Shown here piece after piece: positions 46,101 to 57,788 of a stretch of DNA of 61,081 bases. Within the stretch, counting starts at the first letter, position 1. The number at the start of each line of letters is the position of its first letter. A program made the translations under genes and the position numbers. This stretch comes from Beroe ovata (lineage: Eukaryota > Ctenophora > Nuda > Beroida > Beroidae): NCBI GenBank assembly GCA_946803715.1, contig CAMPET010000101.1, positions 144,062-205,142 of the forward strand, in the 5' to 3' direction. The notes under the pieces are model-generated. The model had not been told where the DNA came from and searched no databases. It was given only the letters and a program-made list of their open reading frames with translations.

Positions 46101-47957
46101 ATATTCTGAGACTTGGCATGGCTGATGCGATGATATGTGGCAGTGCAGAGGCTTGCCTTCATCCTCTCGCAATGGCAGGCTTCGCACAAGTAGGTAAATT
46201 GCTCTTGATTTCACTATTATTCGTTGAATCCATCTGTAGATATTCTCACACCTAAAAACCTTGATGCAGTATTGCAATACTATCCCCCTCAGGCAAAGGC
46301 ATTGTGTACTACCAGCAACGACAACCCCCATCTTGCTAGTCGTCCTTTTGACAAGGCCAGATCAGGGTTTGTCATGAGTGAAGGGGCAGGTGTCCTCTTG
46401 CTGGAGGAGATGGGCCACGCCCTGAAACGAGATGCCCCTATCCTAGCGGAGATTGTGGGTTATGGGATGAGTGCAGATGCCCATCACATCACAGCACCTC
46501 ACCCAGAAGGCAGAGGAGCTCTTAATGCGATGAGAGGTAATTGAATTCTCTTAAGCAAGCATTATTAATTAAATGTTGCGATAGCAAATCACTCGTATTG
46601 ATATTTGAACCCCATATTTGGCCTTAGCAGCACTATTTATAAGCAAGTAATAAACATCTACCTAGATTATGATGGGAAATAAACTTGTGTCATTTGAGTC
46701 TAGACAAGTATTTCAGTGCAGTGAACTCCCTCTGAAATTTCTCAGGAGCTCTTGCTGACACCTGCTTGTCACGTGTATCATATATTAACGCTCATGCGAC
46801 GTCAACGCCACTGGGGGACCTGGCAGAAGCGAAAGCGATAAAGGAAATATTCCCTAACAGCCAAGCAGGTAACAGATCTGAACTATGGACTATAATTATT
46901 GCAACTTGTGTGTTCTTGTTGAGGTAGAAGGTATGGTATAAAGCTAGAGTGAATAGAAGCAAAAGACATATACCTTCGCTTGCCGGTATATGCAAGCCTC
47001 GTGATTAAGATTAGGGCTTAATTGTAGCAATGTAGTCAACGATTTGATACACAAGTTTACATCAGGAATAATGATTCTAGAGTCTTATCGATTGTTTTGC
47101 TCTTATTAGACATCTGCACTGAACTAACTGCAGGCAGTGGGCCCCATGTAAGCTCGAGTAAAGGGAGTTTGGGACACTTGTTGGGTGCAGCCGGTTCTGT
47201 GGAAGCCGTGATCTGCGTTCAAGCAATCAGATATCAAACAATACCACACACCCTAAATCTGGAAGTGAGTATTTAGTTACTCTGACCAGCTCTTCACTCA
47301 TCTTTGGTAGATAGCAAAGTAACGTCCTGCTGCCTCATGCATGATATATCTACCTATTTATACAACACAGAAGTCGGCAAAATCAGGCTAGGTGCTCTAG
47401 CTATTACTCTCTAGATGTTACTCTCTAGATAAGAAGGTATACTTTTGAGTAAAGTTGTCAGTTGCTCCAAAACCAACCGCTGTCATTCCAACGTCTTAAC
47501 ACCCAAATGATTATGTCCTTCCCTGTTTACGCGCATGAATTCACTAAATAGACGAATAAACTAATGTGGCAAGTAATGATATTTACATTTTGTTACATAT
47601 TTCTAAGAATGATTTACCATAGATAGCTTTACGACTATATTATTCAAATCGACTGATCAATGTAGACTGGGGCAACTACTTTCACAGCTTCGTTGACAGA
47701 TCGTGGCTATATACGTATTTAGATAGCATGAATTTATGTCCACTGTGTTATTGTCACGCAAGTAGTTAAACAATATACGATAACAGCAAGTATTCAAAGC
47801 TTTTCAATCCTAGGAGCCGTGCTACGACCTTAACCACGTGAGTTGCCCTGTGACAAATGTGGATGTAGATCACGTGCTGACAAACTCCTTCGGATTTGGA
47901 GGTACAAACGCTTCTCTGCTCTTCAAACGATTTGATGGACATTTTGTCGATAGATGA
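43175..47957 (+). CDS. OXSM: 3-oxoacyl-ACP synthase, mitochondrial-type (KAS II/FabF)
   Basis: Exons are 43175-43328, 43467-43687, 45180-45253, 45891-45979, 46074-46189, 46293-46536, 46746-46868, 47134-47264 and 47814-47957; phases agree, 431 residues. It is the condensing enzyme of type II fatty-acid synthesis, mitochondrial in animals and needed for lipoic acid. The Cys-His-His catalytic set is complete: Cys in [12 protein letters not shown], His in [12 protein letters not shown], and Lys/His in [14 protein letters not shown]. Other marks are [15 protein letters not shown] at the start, [15 protein letters not shown] and [12 protein letters not shown] near the end. Only about 14 residues precede the first strand ([14 protein letters not shown]), short for a mitochondrial presequence, so an upstream exon may exist. 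Intron 2 (43688-45179) holds an antisense GPCR gene. Confidence 0.95.
44082..45095 (-). CDS. rhodopsin-like 7-TM receptor, intronless, nested in OXSM intron 2
   Basis: The 337-codon frame starts at ATG 45093-45095. Seven hydrophobic segments are visible: TM1 around [20 protein letters not shown]2 [17 protein letters not shown] with the conserved Asp; TM3 after [10 protein letters not shown] with the disulphide Cys; TM4 [17 protein letters not shown]5 [20 protein letters not shown]6 [15 protein letters not shown] with the conserved Pro; TM7 [14 protein letters not shown]. The DRY site reads IVRTK, and NPxxY is changed to NTIIY, so it is a divergent class A-like receptor and its ligand cannot be guessed. 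The C-tail is short and basic. The gene lies antisense within an OXSM intron with no disruption, so it is probably functional. Confidence 0.8.
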   Translation of the reverse strand: MFELTKDVQKIFFGCLSLLCFIIGVPASLIALSTTIPGRSRNITSKVIYKLILITDFLICILVLPICVSNFRDWSPGLFKNHVLCKIWSFLWGSAGRISVFLITTLSIVRTKSLTSPLHPAKQRQVLWPVILYILAILVQSTVPWWYNVSIQFFDQFQCCVWFMSDLEAKLTVYEAYIFYIIIYLVEYVAPIIPVIVSGAISAYNLRNSNEDGCPVEAQQSKRHATRMILALTAIYVTFNIPYCIVLTLDSINRFSNDQIQWTKSLAPSTIIFMYNFIYIHTIALNSMTNTIIYIYKMKSIIKLKISIKNEVQKRRNTTYITRLHLRSKGSLEPKCY

Positions 47958-48478
47958 GAGCTAAAACTTATAACTGATGCTCTTTATCAAGACAAAGGAT
48001 CAAGTATCAATTGCGTGATTCAATTTTGAAATTGGACGATCAAATGTCAGTTTGACAGAGCGATCCTTTCTAATAATAAAATCAAAAATGATACCATGAG
48101 AGCAATATTATATGTTTCATTGGATTTTTACTTATTAAATGTAAGAATGATTGTCTACGATATCTCAATTTAATGAGATTTTGCCTCTGAAAAAAGCATT
48201 CAACATACGGTTGACATGCTGCACATTCCGTATTCACTCGACATACATCAGCTATAAACTGAAGTAGGACTAACGCACGCCATTACCAGGCTATCATAGA
48301 ATACAAATAGCCTCACAACCAGCTAAGCAGACACACTCTCACACACACACATACGAACACAATATACAGACACATAACATCAAAACCACACTCACACACA
48401 CATACACACATCCTTCGAACTCGCAACTCACACAGCAATCCCGTCTAACCATATGCATCCAATGATGTGCAGGTATGG
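47958..48478. other. spacer between OXSM and NARS1
   Basis: Contains CA-rich sequence at 48335-48415. A GTGCAG at 48467-48472, 7 nt before the NARS1 ATG, could be a splice acceptor for a 5' non-coding exon. TAATAAAATC at 48071-48080 contains an AATAAA that may end OXSM. Confidence 0.5.
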
Positions 48479-50275
48479 ATGAACTTTTGTAGAAGGAGTT
48501 TATCTCGCATTCCATCACTTGACTGGCATCAAGAAAAACGTATCAGTAACCTGTTAAAGAGAACCCCCAGAGAATATCTAGTGCAACCAATTCGGAGTTA
48601 TTCTTCGAGAATTTGTAACATTGATATGTCTGAAAACCCATCGATCTATACATCTGAGTTGAGTGGCAGTGACAAGGATGGCCAAGGAACCGAGGAGAAT
48701 CCGTTCAAGACACCACTTCAAGCACTCAGGCACTGGGGAAAGGAAACTCCTCCAACCATATTTGTTGACAGCAAGGAAGAAGGGCAGAAGTATAGTGTTA
48801 TTTCACAAGCTCAGATGAAGAAAATCACGAAGGTCTATCAGCGAGAAGTATCTAAAGCAAGCGGTAAAGCTCAAAAGGAAGCAGAAGAGGCTGCTAAGCG
48901 CGCAGCTAATCTTGAAGAAAGTAAAAACATCACCATTTCTGAAGATAAGTCCCTTCCAGCTGCAGTGGTTTGTAAGATTGGAGATTTGGCTGATTTGAGA
49001 GACAAACGGGTAAAGGTTTATGGTTGGGTTCATCGACTCAGACGACAAGGGAAAAACCTGATGTTTGTTGTATTGAGAGATGGAACAGGATTTTTGCAAT
49101 CCATTTTATGTGATGACATGTGCAAGACCTATGAAGCACTCTTACTCGCTACCGAGTCCTCTATTTGTATTTACGGGACTTTGAAAGCTGTTCCGGAAGG
49201 GAAGAATGCTCCTGGCGGCCATGAATTGCATGCTGATTACTGGGAAATTGTAGGCCGGTCCCCAGCTGGTGGTATTGACAATGTGCTCAATGTGGAGAGC
49301 AACCCTGATGTTATGTATCAGAACAGGCATCTCTGGATCAGGGGAGAGAAGATGAGTAAAGTGCTAAGGGTCCGTAATGCTGCAATCAAAGCTTTCCGTG
49401 ACCATTACTATGACCGAACCTATGTGGAGGTCACCCCACCAACATTGGTCCAGTGTCAGGTTGAAGGAGGCTCAACTCTCTTTAAATTTAATTACTTTGG
49501 GGAGGAAGCATATCTGACACAGTCCTCTCAACTTTACCTTGAAACATGTATTCCGGCGCTGGGTAATGTTTACTGCATTGCTCAGAGTTATCGTGCAGAA
49601 AGTTCTCACACTAGGCGCCATTTGTCTGAATACACTCACATCGAGGCTGAAATGCCGTTCATCACATTTGATGACCTGTTATGCTGTTTAGAAGACTTAG
49701 TATGTGATACTGCTGACAGAATCATGAATTCTAGAGACAGCCAGTTGGTACTAGACGTCAATCCCAACTTCAAAGTCCCAAAGAGGCCCTTCAAGCGCAT
49801 GGACTACCGTGATGCATTGAAGTACTGTAAGGAAAACAACATCACTAAAGAAGATGGAACCAACTTTGAGTTCGGAGACGACATTCCCGAAGCCCCTGAA
49901 AGACGGATGACTGACATGATTGGAGAGCCAATCCTCTTGTGCAGGTTTCCTAAGGAGATGAAAGCTTTCTACATGCAGCCAGATACTGAGGATCCGATTG
50001 TTACTGAGTCTGTAGACTTGCTCCTGCCTAATGTTGGTGAGATTATTGGTGGGAGTATGAGAATCCACGATGAAAATGAGCTTGCTGCTGGCTTTAAACG
50101 TGAGGGCATCAGCCCTGACAATTACTACTGGTACACTGACCAGAGGAAGTTTGGTACAACGCCTCATGGAGGATATGGGTTGGGATTGGAGAGGTACCTC
50201 ATGTGGCTCCTCAACTCCAACAACATCCGGGAAACCTGTCTTTACCCTCGTACTGCAGACAGATGTAAACCGTAG
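48479..50275 (+). CDS. NARS1: asparaginyl-tRNA synthetase, intronless, two candidate starts
   Basis: The frame runs from ATG 48479 (598 codons); a second in-frame ATG lies at 48626. From that second Met the protein (MSENPSIYTSELSGSDKDG) aligns with the start of animal cytosolic NARS1. The extra 49 residues before it are rich in Arg and Ser (MNFCRRSLSRIP, IRSYSSRICN) and look like a mitochondrial presequence. The body has the N-terminal Lys-rich helix, the OB-fold anticodon-binding domain (VYGWVHRLRRQGKNLMFVVLRDGTG), class II motif 2 (SYRAESSHTRRHLSEYTHIE) and motif 3 (GGYGLGLERYLMWLL). It ends near LYPRTADRCKP as in NARS1. It ligates Asn to tRNA-Asn. The single gene could serve cytosol and mitochondria through alternative starts. 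It is intact, with LYAR 256 bp downstream. Confidence 0.95.
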   Translation: MNFCRRSLSRIPSLDWHQEKRISNLLKRTPREYLVQPIRSYSSRICNIDMSENPSIYTSELSGSDKDGQGTEENPFKTPLQALRHWGKETPPTIFVDSKEEGQKYSVISQAQMKKITKVYQREVSKASGKAQKEAEEAAKRAANLEESKNITISEDKSLPAAVVCKIGDLADLRDKRVKVYGWVHRLRRQGKNLMFVVLRDGTGFLQSILCDDMCKTYEALLLATESSICIYGTLKAVPEGKNAPGGHELHADYWEIVGRSPAGGIDNVLNVESNPDVMYQNRHLWIRGEKMSKVLRVRNAAIKAFRDHYYDRTYVEVTPPTLVQCQVEGGSTLFKFNYFGEEAYLTQSSQLYLETCIPALGNVYCIAQSYRAESSHTRRHLSEYTHIEAEMPFITFDDLLCCLEDLVCDTADRIMNSRDSQLVLDVNPNFKVPKRPFKRMDYRDALKYCKENNITKEDGTNFEFGDDIPEAPERRMTDMIGEPILLCRFPKEMKAFYMQPDTEDPIVTESVDLLLPNVGEIIGGSMRIHDENELAAGFKREGISPDNYYWYTDQRKFGTTPHGGYGLGLERYLMWLLNSNNIRETCLYPRTADRCKP

Positions 50276-50530
50276 CATCTCTTCTCCGCAAAACTGTATC
50301 TTTATCTATCTTTAAAATTTATTTGTCTGTAAACCCGCCTTATTATTGTGTTCCCCTACTGTGATAATGAATTAAAAGTTTTTCATGACTGTTTAATGTT
50401 TATGGCTAAAAATTTGGTTCAAAGCTCGAAATTTCCAGCCTAAGGAGAGTTCCGATATCATGAAATGCAACTGATGTAATAATATCAAGACTTTACTTGA
50501 GTAACATTGACAAACTTCCCTCTAGGTATT

Positions 50531-51526
50531 ATGGTATTTTTCTGCTGTAATGGATGTGGTGAAACACTGAAGAAACAAAAGGTGGACCAGCATCCTTTTT
50601 CCTGTCGATCATCAGTTTCGTGTATTGATTGTAATATTAATTTTTCTGGGAATGAATATAAAAAGCACACTCAGTGTGTCAGTGAAGCCCAAAGATATCA
50701 GGGCCATTTATATGACGGTAAAGAGAATAAAGGAGCCCTGAAGCAAAACTCCTGGATGGAATCAGTTCGAGGTGCAGCAGAAGCTTGTAAAAACAATGCT
50801 CAATTGAAGGGACTCTTGATAAGAATTGCAGAAAATGACAATGTTCCCAGGAAGAAAGCTAAATTTCTTAATTTCATAAAAAATTCAATGAGAGTCGGTA
50901 ATAAGATCCTCGTAGAGAAAGCATGGGAAGAAATTGAGAAAGCAGGCAAACCTCCATCAGAAATTCCTCGTCAGGGGGAATCAAAACCAGCAACACCTGA
51001 AATCATTAACAATGTTGACAAAACCGACCCGAAAAACGTGAATGGAAATGAATCTAATAATGATATTCCCATTGCAAATGGGTCTTCACTGAATAAAAAG
51101 GAAAGGAAAAAACGGAAGCGCCTTGTTTCACAGGAAAGTGTAAATGATTCTCTTGATAATAATAAGGAACTAAAGTTAGCTCCCAGGTCAAAAAAGAAAA
51201 AACCCCGATCTGAAAAACTCGCTGATTCATCCACTCAAATTCTTCATCAGAACTTGAATCATGTTAATGGTGTAACAACAGAAACTCCCGGGAAAACTTC
51301 AAGTTTGGTCAAGCTCATTCAAGACCTTGTATTTGATAAAGGTGATATATCTGTAAAGAAGTTAAAACGAAAAGTCACCACTGCTTACATGGAAAGTAAG
51401 CCACACAAAAGTCCTGAAGAAATTGGGAAGTTGTTCGATAAGAAATTGACAAAAATTCCTGGTGTTGCTGTTGAGCAAGGTAGAGCTATGAAGGAATCTC
51501 TTGACACATCTCTATCAGCTCAGTAA
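50531..51526 (+). CDS. LYAR: LYAR cell growth-regulating nucleolar protein homologue
   Basis: 331 codons from ATG 50531. Upstream the frame stays open 24 nt to a TTG that is not a likely start. The N-terminus is MVFFCCNGCGETLKK followed by VSCIDCNINFSGNEYKKHTQC, giving the two C2HC zinc fingers of LYAR. Next come KGALKQNSWMESV and DNVPRKKAKFLNFIKNS, a very conserved LYAR block. The middle is Lys-rich and disordered with nuclear-localisation-like clusters (KKERKKRKRL, RSKKKKPRS). The C-terminal domain contains LVFDKGDISVKKLKRK, as in animal LYAR. Family members are nucleolar and act in ribosome biogenesis and growth. The gene is intronless and lies head to tail with NARS1 and the WDR82-like gene. 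Confidence 0.92.
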   Translation: MVFFCCNGCGETLKKQKVDQHPFSCRSSVSCIDCNINFSGNEYKKHTQCVSEAQRYQGHLYDGKENKGALKQNSWMESVRGAAEACKNNAQLKGLLIRIAENDNVPRKKAKFLNFIKNSMRVGNKILVEKAWEEIEKAGKPPSEIPRQGESKPATPEIINNVDKTDPKNVNGNESNNDIPIANGSSLNKKERKKRKRLVSQESVNDSLDNNKELKLAPRSKKKKPRSEKLADSSTQILHQNLNHVNGVTTETPGKTSSLVKLIQDLVFDKGDISVKKLKRKVTTAYMESKPHKSPEEIGKLFDKKLTKIPGVAVEQGRAMKESLDTSLSAQ

Positions 51527-51812
51527 TGGCTTCAAAATCTTGTAGATATGGAGTGCTATTTTTATCATTTCTTTTTAATTTAGCAATTTACGAGTGAGAG
51601 TTTCTCTGATGAGTGATAAGCATCAGTAATGATTTTTTATTTATTTAAAACGGTTAATTACTTACTGGTTAGTGTCATAGTTTTATTGCACACAGCAGGT
51701 ACGTATTTCGCAATATCATTTCTACAATCAGGGCAATCACCTCATAATGAAACATTCAAAATCAACAACTGTCGGACATGCTACTTATTTGTTACTTCAA
51801 TCATATAGGGTC

Positions 51813-54800
51813 ATGAAACTTGACGAGAAAGTATGGCGTTCATTTCAAATCTCCAAAGTGTTTAGAGAGAACACGAATAAGATTAACGCGTTGGACTACA
51901 ACTCAAAGGGAGAGCTCCTTATCACCAGCTCAGATGACGACAGCATTGTGATATACGATTGCGAGGAAGGGAAGTGAGTGTTTGACATAACCTTTATAAT
52001 TGCCGACGTTTTAATATTATCTGTCATCTATCGATAGAATATTGACCTATGGAGCTATTTAAGGATTGATAATTCAGCCTACTTTTGGAGATTAAAGCCC
52101 GCAAGTCGCATAAAGTTTCTTCCAGCATCACTTTTCGTATGACTATGGTCTATGGTATGACTTTGTCCCATTGTCCTCAAGTGTGAATGCATTTATAGTA
52201 ATAATTGTAGTATCGATAGTATAGCCCTTATTAGTTCATTAATACCCAACAATGGAGTTACAACGTAGCCATCCATCCTAAGGCCTGATCCAACATGTTT
52301 TGTCGAACACGTTTAAAATTTTAATGGTATTAAAATATTGTGAAAATCGATGAAGAGATGGGCGACAGCATGGTTATATGAATCAACAAATAAAATCAAA
52401 ATATGTTCACGTTAACACATACTTTAACAGAATTTATTCCGAGAATCGTTTAACCCAACGTCAAGATGTTAGTTCATGCTGAAGTTTCGAAATCACATGC
52501 TTTCATTTAACGTAAGCACCTCGTAAAAAACAAGAAGCAATGCGCTCATGTACGGTAATGACTTTATGCTGAGCAAGAGTTGCATAATGATAAGAGTTGT
52601 ATCTAATAAAGTGAGAACCAGTGAAGTTTATGCCGAATCCCAAATGAACAAAAATATTAGGTATACTTAAAGAGGGAGATTTTTATAATTTCTGTTTTTC
52701 AGGTCAATAAGGACGCTGCTATCACGCAAATATGGTGTTTCTCTGATCAGATACACCCACGCTCAAAACACTGTCCTACACGCCTCTACTAAATTAGACG
52801 GTAATATACATTTTTACTGGTACTCAGTCCAACCTTAGATTCCTAAAGCTTGAGCAAGCAAGTCTTCACATCGGAATGGAACAGCATTATTGAAACGTTC
52901 TTGGTGACTTCATATTTCATATTATAATTTGACTCGGATTGAAATACGGGGAATAAAATTCGTCTAAATCTATTACTGTGATGGCGTGATGCTGGGAAAT
53001 GATTGAATCCGTTTATTGGATTGTCACTTTGATATTCTCGACGTAGGTATCTTGATTTGTTTTATAAGAGTGGCTAGACTGTCATAAAGCTGAACAATGG
53101 GCATCTGCATCTGATCAATTGGGTGGTGAAATGAATTATTTAACATTGGGGAGGGCATGATAGAAAATTACCGGATCATCCTGAAAACAGCATCTAGATA
53201 GAGGAAGATGGAGTGAGAGAGAGAGGGGAAAACGAGCGCGGAATTAGACATTTTGCTAGGAAATACTTATCACTAAAGGACCGCTGGAAAATGATATTAG
53301 GATCGCACTTAGCCAGAATATGTTACTTGAACGACTTGAATATTAAGGTACCTACCATTATCCAGCGTGCTTAGCCGGACGTTAGGGACTACTTAGTGGT
53401 GAATTTTGAACAAATAATCAAGCATCAAAAGGGCTCCCCTATTACTAAAGTTGTCTCTCAACTATAATAAAAGTATAAAAGTTTGTATTGAAATTTAATC
53501 GGAATATATGTTTGAACTGAGAGACCATACCTATGAAATCTGTAGAAATTGCTCACGTGAAGAAACAGCTCAAAGAACCCAAGAAGCTTAGTGATGGTTA
53601 TAATGTGGGAGTCGCGGTTTTGATATTAACCACAAATACTGTTTTTCGTGAGAAATGAGAAATTTTTAGTCATGACTTCAACGATATTACTAAACGATAT
53701 ATTGAATTAACTGCCCTTCAGACATGACAACATCCCCTCAGATACGATCAGGTATTTATCTCTACACGACAACAAGTACCTCCGTTACTTTAAAGGACAC
53801 CAAAACAGGTAAAGTCCAGACCAGCCATCGCTAAAAAAATAGCAGAAACTTAAATGTCCAAAATATGATGGTTAAATGCTTACTTCACTGATCCTTGTTG
53901 ATTTGAGATTGTTCAGTAGGGGAAGGGTTTCATGGGGAGGGGAATAAAATGCTCTCAGTCACGTGGCAGTGATTTACCAATAAGAACATAGAAACATCCC
54001 ATGAAAATCAAAACAACGAAACACGAAATGGTTGTTTCATTGGTCACATGGCACATGGGCGTATCCATGGAGATCCAATTGATCCGCGGATCCCCTTTGC
54101 TCTTTTGAAATGAGAATCTTGAAAAATTGAGAGCTGATCAGTAGTGTTCAGTTAACGCGTGATCATGACTGTGCATTTTCGGCCCCTCCCCAACAAAACC
54201 GATCTCTGTAAGTATTAAACTTCCTATGTCCCATACTACTATATAGTACCCATTCACCATCCTCAGATCCACCAACTTCTCATAGGTATGGATTTCCCAA
54301 TCTTCAAATAATACCATCCTCATACCTCAGGGTTGTGTCATTGTGCATGTCTCCGATAGATGACACTTTCATATCAGGAGCATTGGATAGATCGATCCGA
54401 TTGTGGGACCTCCGATCACCAAACTGCGCGGTGAGTCCCGTTCCTTGGTATGTTGGAAATTGCTCTCCCAGGAACATTGTCAAAACCATTTGACCGATAA
54501 AGTTATAAAGATGTTATTGATGCATGATGAAATTTTGTCCTTTTGTATTTGCGCAATTGCGCACCCTTACAATGCAATTAAATGGATATATTCAACCTAC
54601 CTTAGTAATAAACCTATCCTAGTAATAATGCGAATACCTACTGCCTCTCATTCAATTCTGTGATACAGCCAACTTATTAATAAACTGCGATGAACAAAAT
54701 GCTGGTTAGCCTCGGAAATGAAATAAATAGGATCTGTGCTGTCCTCATATCAAGCCAACTTTCTTGCTACAAGGTTACTCAGAATTATGTTTATATCGAG

Positions 54801-56147
54801 ATTGACGAACATTGCATAAGATAGGAATTATTGTAACTATACCTACCACTGAAGAAACATGAACTCATGAATAACCACGAAAGCAATCCTTTCCACACCT
54901 TTGTGTGTATGTGTGCGCGTGTGCGTGTATGTGTGTGATAGGTACCCTGTTTAGTTAGTTTAGGTACAGAGTGGCGCAACTGTGGTACTAACCCTGCTAA
55001 TGAAGTAATGTGTTCCTGGATATGCTTGCCATGGAGGTCATTAATTAGTAAGCCAACATCATTCGACAACATGTTGGAATGTATGGCGATAGATAATGGG
55101 CAACGAGTTACTTTCGACCTGGAGTTTTGATATTTGTTACTGTAATGCTGAAAAGAAATCAAGAGTATCGAACTGAGAGGTTTTGGGGGCTAGAAAATGA
55201 CAATGAAACTTATCCTATTTGCTCGGATTTGTAAATGCGATCGAGGATGGAACAATCTTATATCTTACAATATTGATCACAGAAGCCAAAATTAGTAGGT
55301 ATCATAGATTGGTGTTAAAATGATGTTAAACGTAAAAAGCTACAGCAGTATCAGTAATATGGTTCCAGATTTCGAAAGCATGATCAGTAATATTGATTTC
55401 AAGATAATGTAACTGCCCCAATAGAGAACAAGAACAAGTGTAATAGTCGAATGTTAAATTCGTTATTCGGGAAGCAACATGTTTGGAATTGGGAATCTGC
55501 GCTTATAGCAACGATAAGTGGTCTTAACAATATTTTAGCATAATCTGCGATGAATTCTGTTCAATAATTTGAGCGCAGACTTATAAACCTTTCATAAAAG
55601 TCAAGTCCCGGGAGCGATGTTGTGACCAACGTGTTATAGGTACTTGTAATCTTCTGTTGCGGCGCATAAACTTATATAAAACAGCTTGCCCTGCTTAGTT
55701 TATTGAGTAGTTTCTGCTTCATCACGTGACCATTGACCAATAATCTATTGCAATTGTATCATCGATAACGTACAAAGCTTAGTTGTTGATGATCCATGCG
55801 TTTTACTAAAACTAAAAGACTAAACAAGCTATAATCGAATACTGATATAAGATATTACTTGTTTCGATCGGCGAGCAATACTCGAATCGACAATCGATAA
55901 TCAGTCAACAAAAGTACAACCTATTAAAGATGATGCAAAATTTTAGGTTACAATGAGATTGACATCGACTATAATATGTTATTTTATCAAGGAACGAGTC
56001 TGGACAGGATTGAGTAACTATAATAAGACGCGACGTGAACCCGGCTAAGTGAAACTACTCCCTTGAAACTCTTGACTTGCACTAAACTCCTTGACAGCAG
56101 AACGCACGCATTTATATAGCTCTCAACTGCGGCCGCCGCGCGTTATT

Positions 56148-56189
<42 letters not shown>

Positions 56190-57788
56190 AGAGTAGTGAG
56201 TGAGTGAGCTAGCAAGTGAGTGGGAGTATGAGTTTGTGAGAGTGAATGAGTGAGTGAGTGAGTGAGTGTGTTGGCGATTCACTGATTGGGAGAGGGGAAT
56301 TGTGGTGAGCGATGGGTGGTAATAGGATGAGGTTACTGTGCGAGAGTGTAAGTAATTATATTCCTTTTAGGGACTGATGCACGTGAACGGACGTCCCGTT
56401 GCAGCATTTGATCCGGAAGGACTCATTTTTGGTGCTGGGATTGATGCTGAGTTCCTGAAGCTATATGATCTTAGATCTTTTGACAGAGTGAGTCGAAAAT
56501 TCACTGGTTTCACGAAGATTAGCCGCTTAATTCTTTAATATTTGCTTGAAGGCTTGCCCACGAAGTACTATAATTCTGTGCAATTTGGAAATGGAATATT
56601 AAAAAGCGCGATCAATTCAGGGGCCGTTTTCCACATTCAAAATCCCATCGGAGCGAGGGACTGAGTTGAGTACCATCACATTTTCCCCTGACGGCAAAAA
56701 CATCCTGGTCTCAACGACAAACGGTGTCTTGAGGGTGGTGGATGCTTTCAACGGGCAGATCATGCAGACTTTCACCGTGAGTTACCACAAGACCATCGGT
56801 TTTTTGCTACTATGATCTTATGATGTTGTGACTACTGGCTTGTGGCTTTGACTATTATGGCTGGTGTAATCTGTATACTTATCATATTCATTCATACTTC
56901 GATCCGTACTTTGATTATATCATTTCCGAAATTAGAAGGCCGTTCTCACTTTTGAGATATTTTATAGTGATCCCTACCCCCACATAATCTATGACTAAAC
57001 CAAACATATTAACCCCTGGTGACTGGTTAGGTCAATTAATCAATTATCATATTATGCAAGATAGCGATCAGATTTTCATTAATCGTGTAGTGTCATTTTA
57101 TCGGTTCAAACCTAAACATAAATTCGCCAAATTCATCAATAAGCTAATAAGGATCATAAAGATTTTAGGTTATGAAATATAAGCAGGTTATGAAATATAA
57201 GCAGGAATGACATGAAAATATGTGAATATTGCAATCATTGATCATTCCGGTAAATCATTGCAAATGGTTAATAACTGAGCTTTGCAACTTAAGGATTCAA
57301 TTTATGACAACAGTAGTTTCATAGGAATATCAGTTACTCGAATTTCTAATTTCTAGGAAGGTTAAACAGCAATTGACGTTTCACAGCATACTAAATTGGT
57401 TCCTAATTCAATATACGTAGGTAGGTACCATTATTAATAACGATATTCTTCACGATATCAAAATGACGTAGTTCCTTTTTTCTGATATATCCTTATTGAA
57501 ATAGGAAAACTTCGATACTCTTAAGTTTTATGTTGAGAAATTCTTGATATAATTGAAAATTTGGTCACGAAATCAATAAATTAGGCACAGGCATCGAGAA
57601 TTTGTGAAACTCCAAAGACACTGCAATAAAACTTCTCCAATTATTGACACAGTAATTGTAGAAGTCACTCCCGTATATCCCAGGGAATTATAACAGAGCG
57701 GACTGATAAAGGACTTCATCTTGGATGCTGCTTTTCTCCTGAGTCTAACTACGTACTTGCGGGTTGGTTTTCTATGAGAGATAGTTAG
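51813..57788 (+). CDS. WDR82: WDR82-like WD40 protein, C-terminus cut off by an inverted-repeat element
   Basis: Exons are 51813-51973, 52703-52800, 53742-53808, 54331-54430, 56371-56487, 56621-56776 and 57684-about 57773, with consistent phases. Matches to WDR82 run in order: [105 protein letters not shown] and [17 protein letters not shown]82 is a nuclear subunit of the SET1/COMPASS H3K4 methyltransferase and of the PTW/PP1 complex. The last exon then reads straight into the left arm of a 45-bp inverted repeat and stops at 57786-57788 (after WFSMRDS). About 90 residues, covering the last WD repeats, are missing and are not found before the window ends. This is either a real truncation, an intron starting near 57763 whose partner exons lie elsewhere, or a misassembly. 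Divergence from human is moderate, so this may be a paralogue. Confidence 0.8.
54431..56370. other. largest intron of the WDR82-like gene
   Basis: AT-rich sequence with a short TG run near 54900-54940 and no supported exon. It ends in simple repeats: (GA)n at 56151-56187 and TGAG repeats to 56270. Confidence 0.5.
56151..56270. repeat. (GA)n and (TGAG)n simple repeats
   Basis: A clean GA dinucleotide run changes into tetranucleotide GTGA repeats, 100 bp before a WDR82-like exon. Confidence 0.95.
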
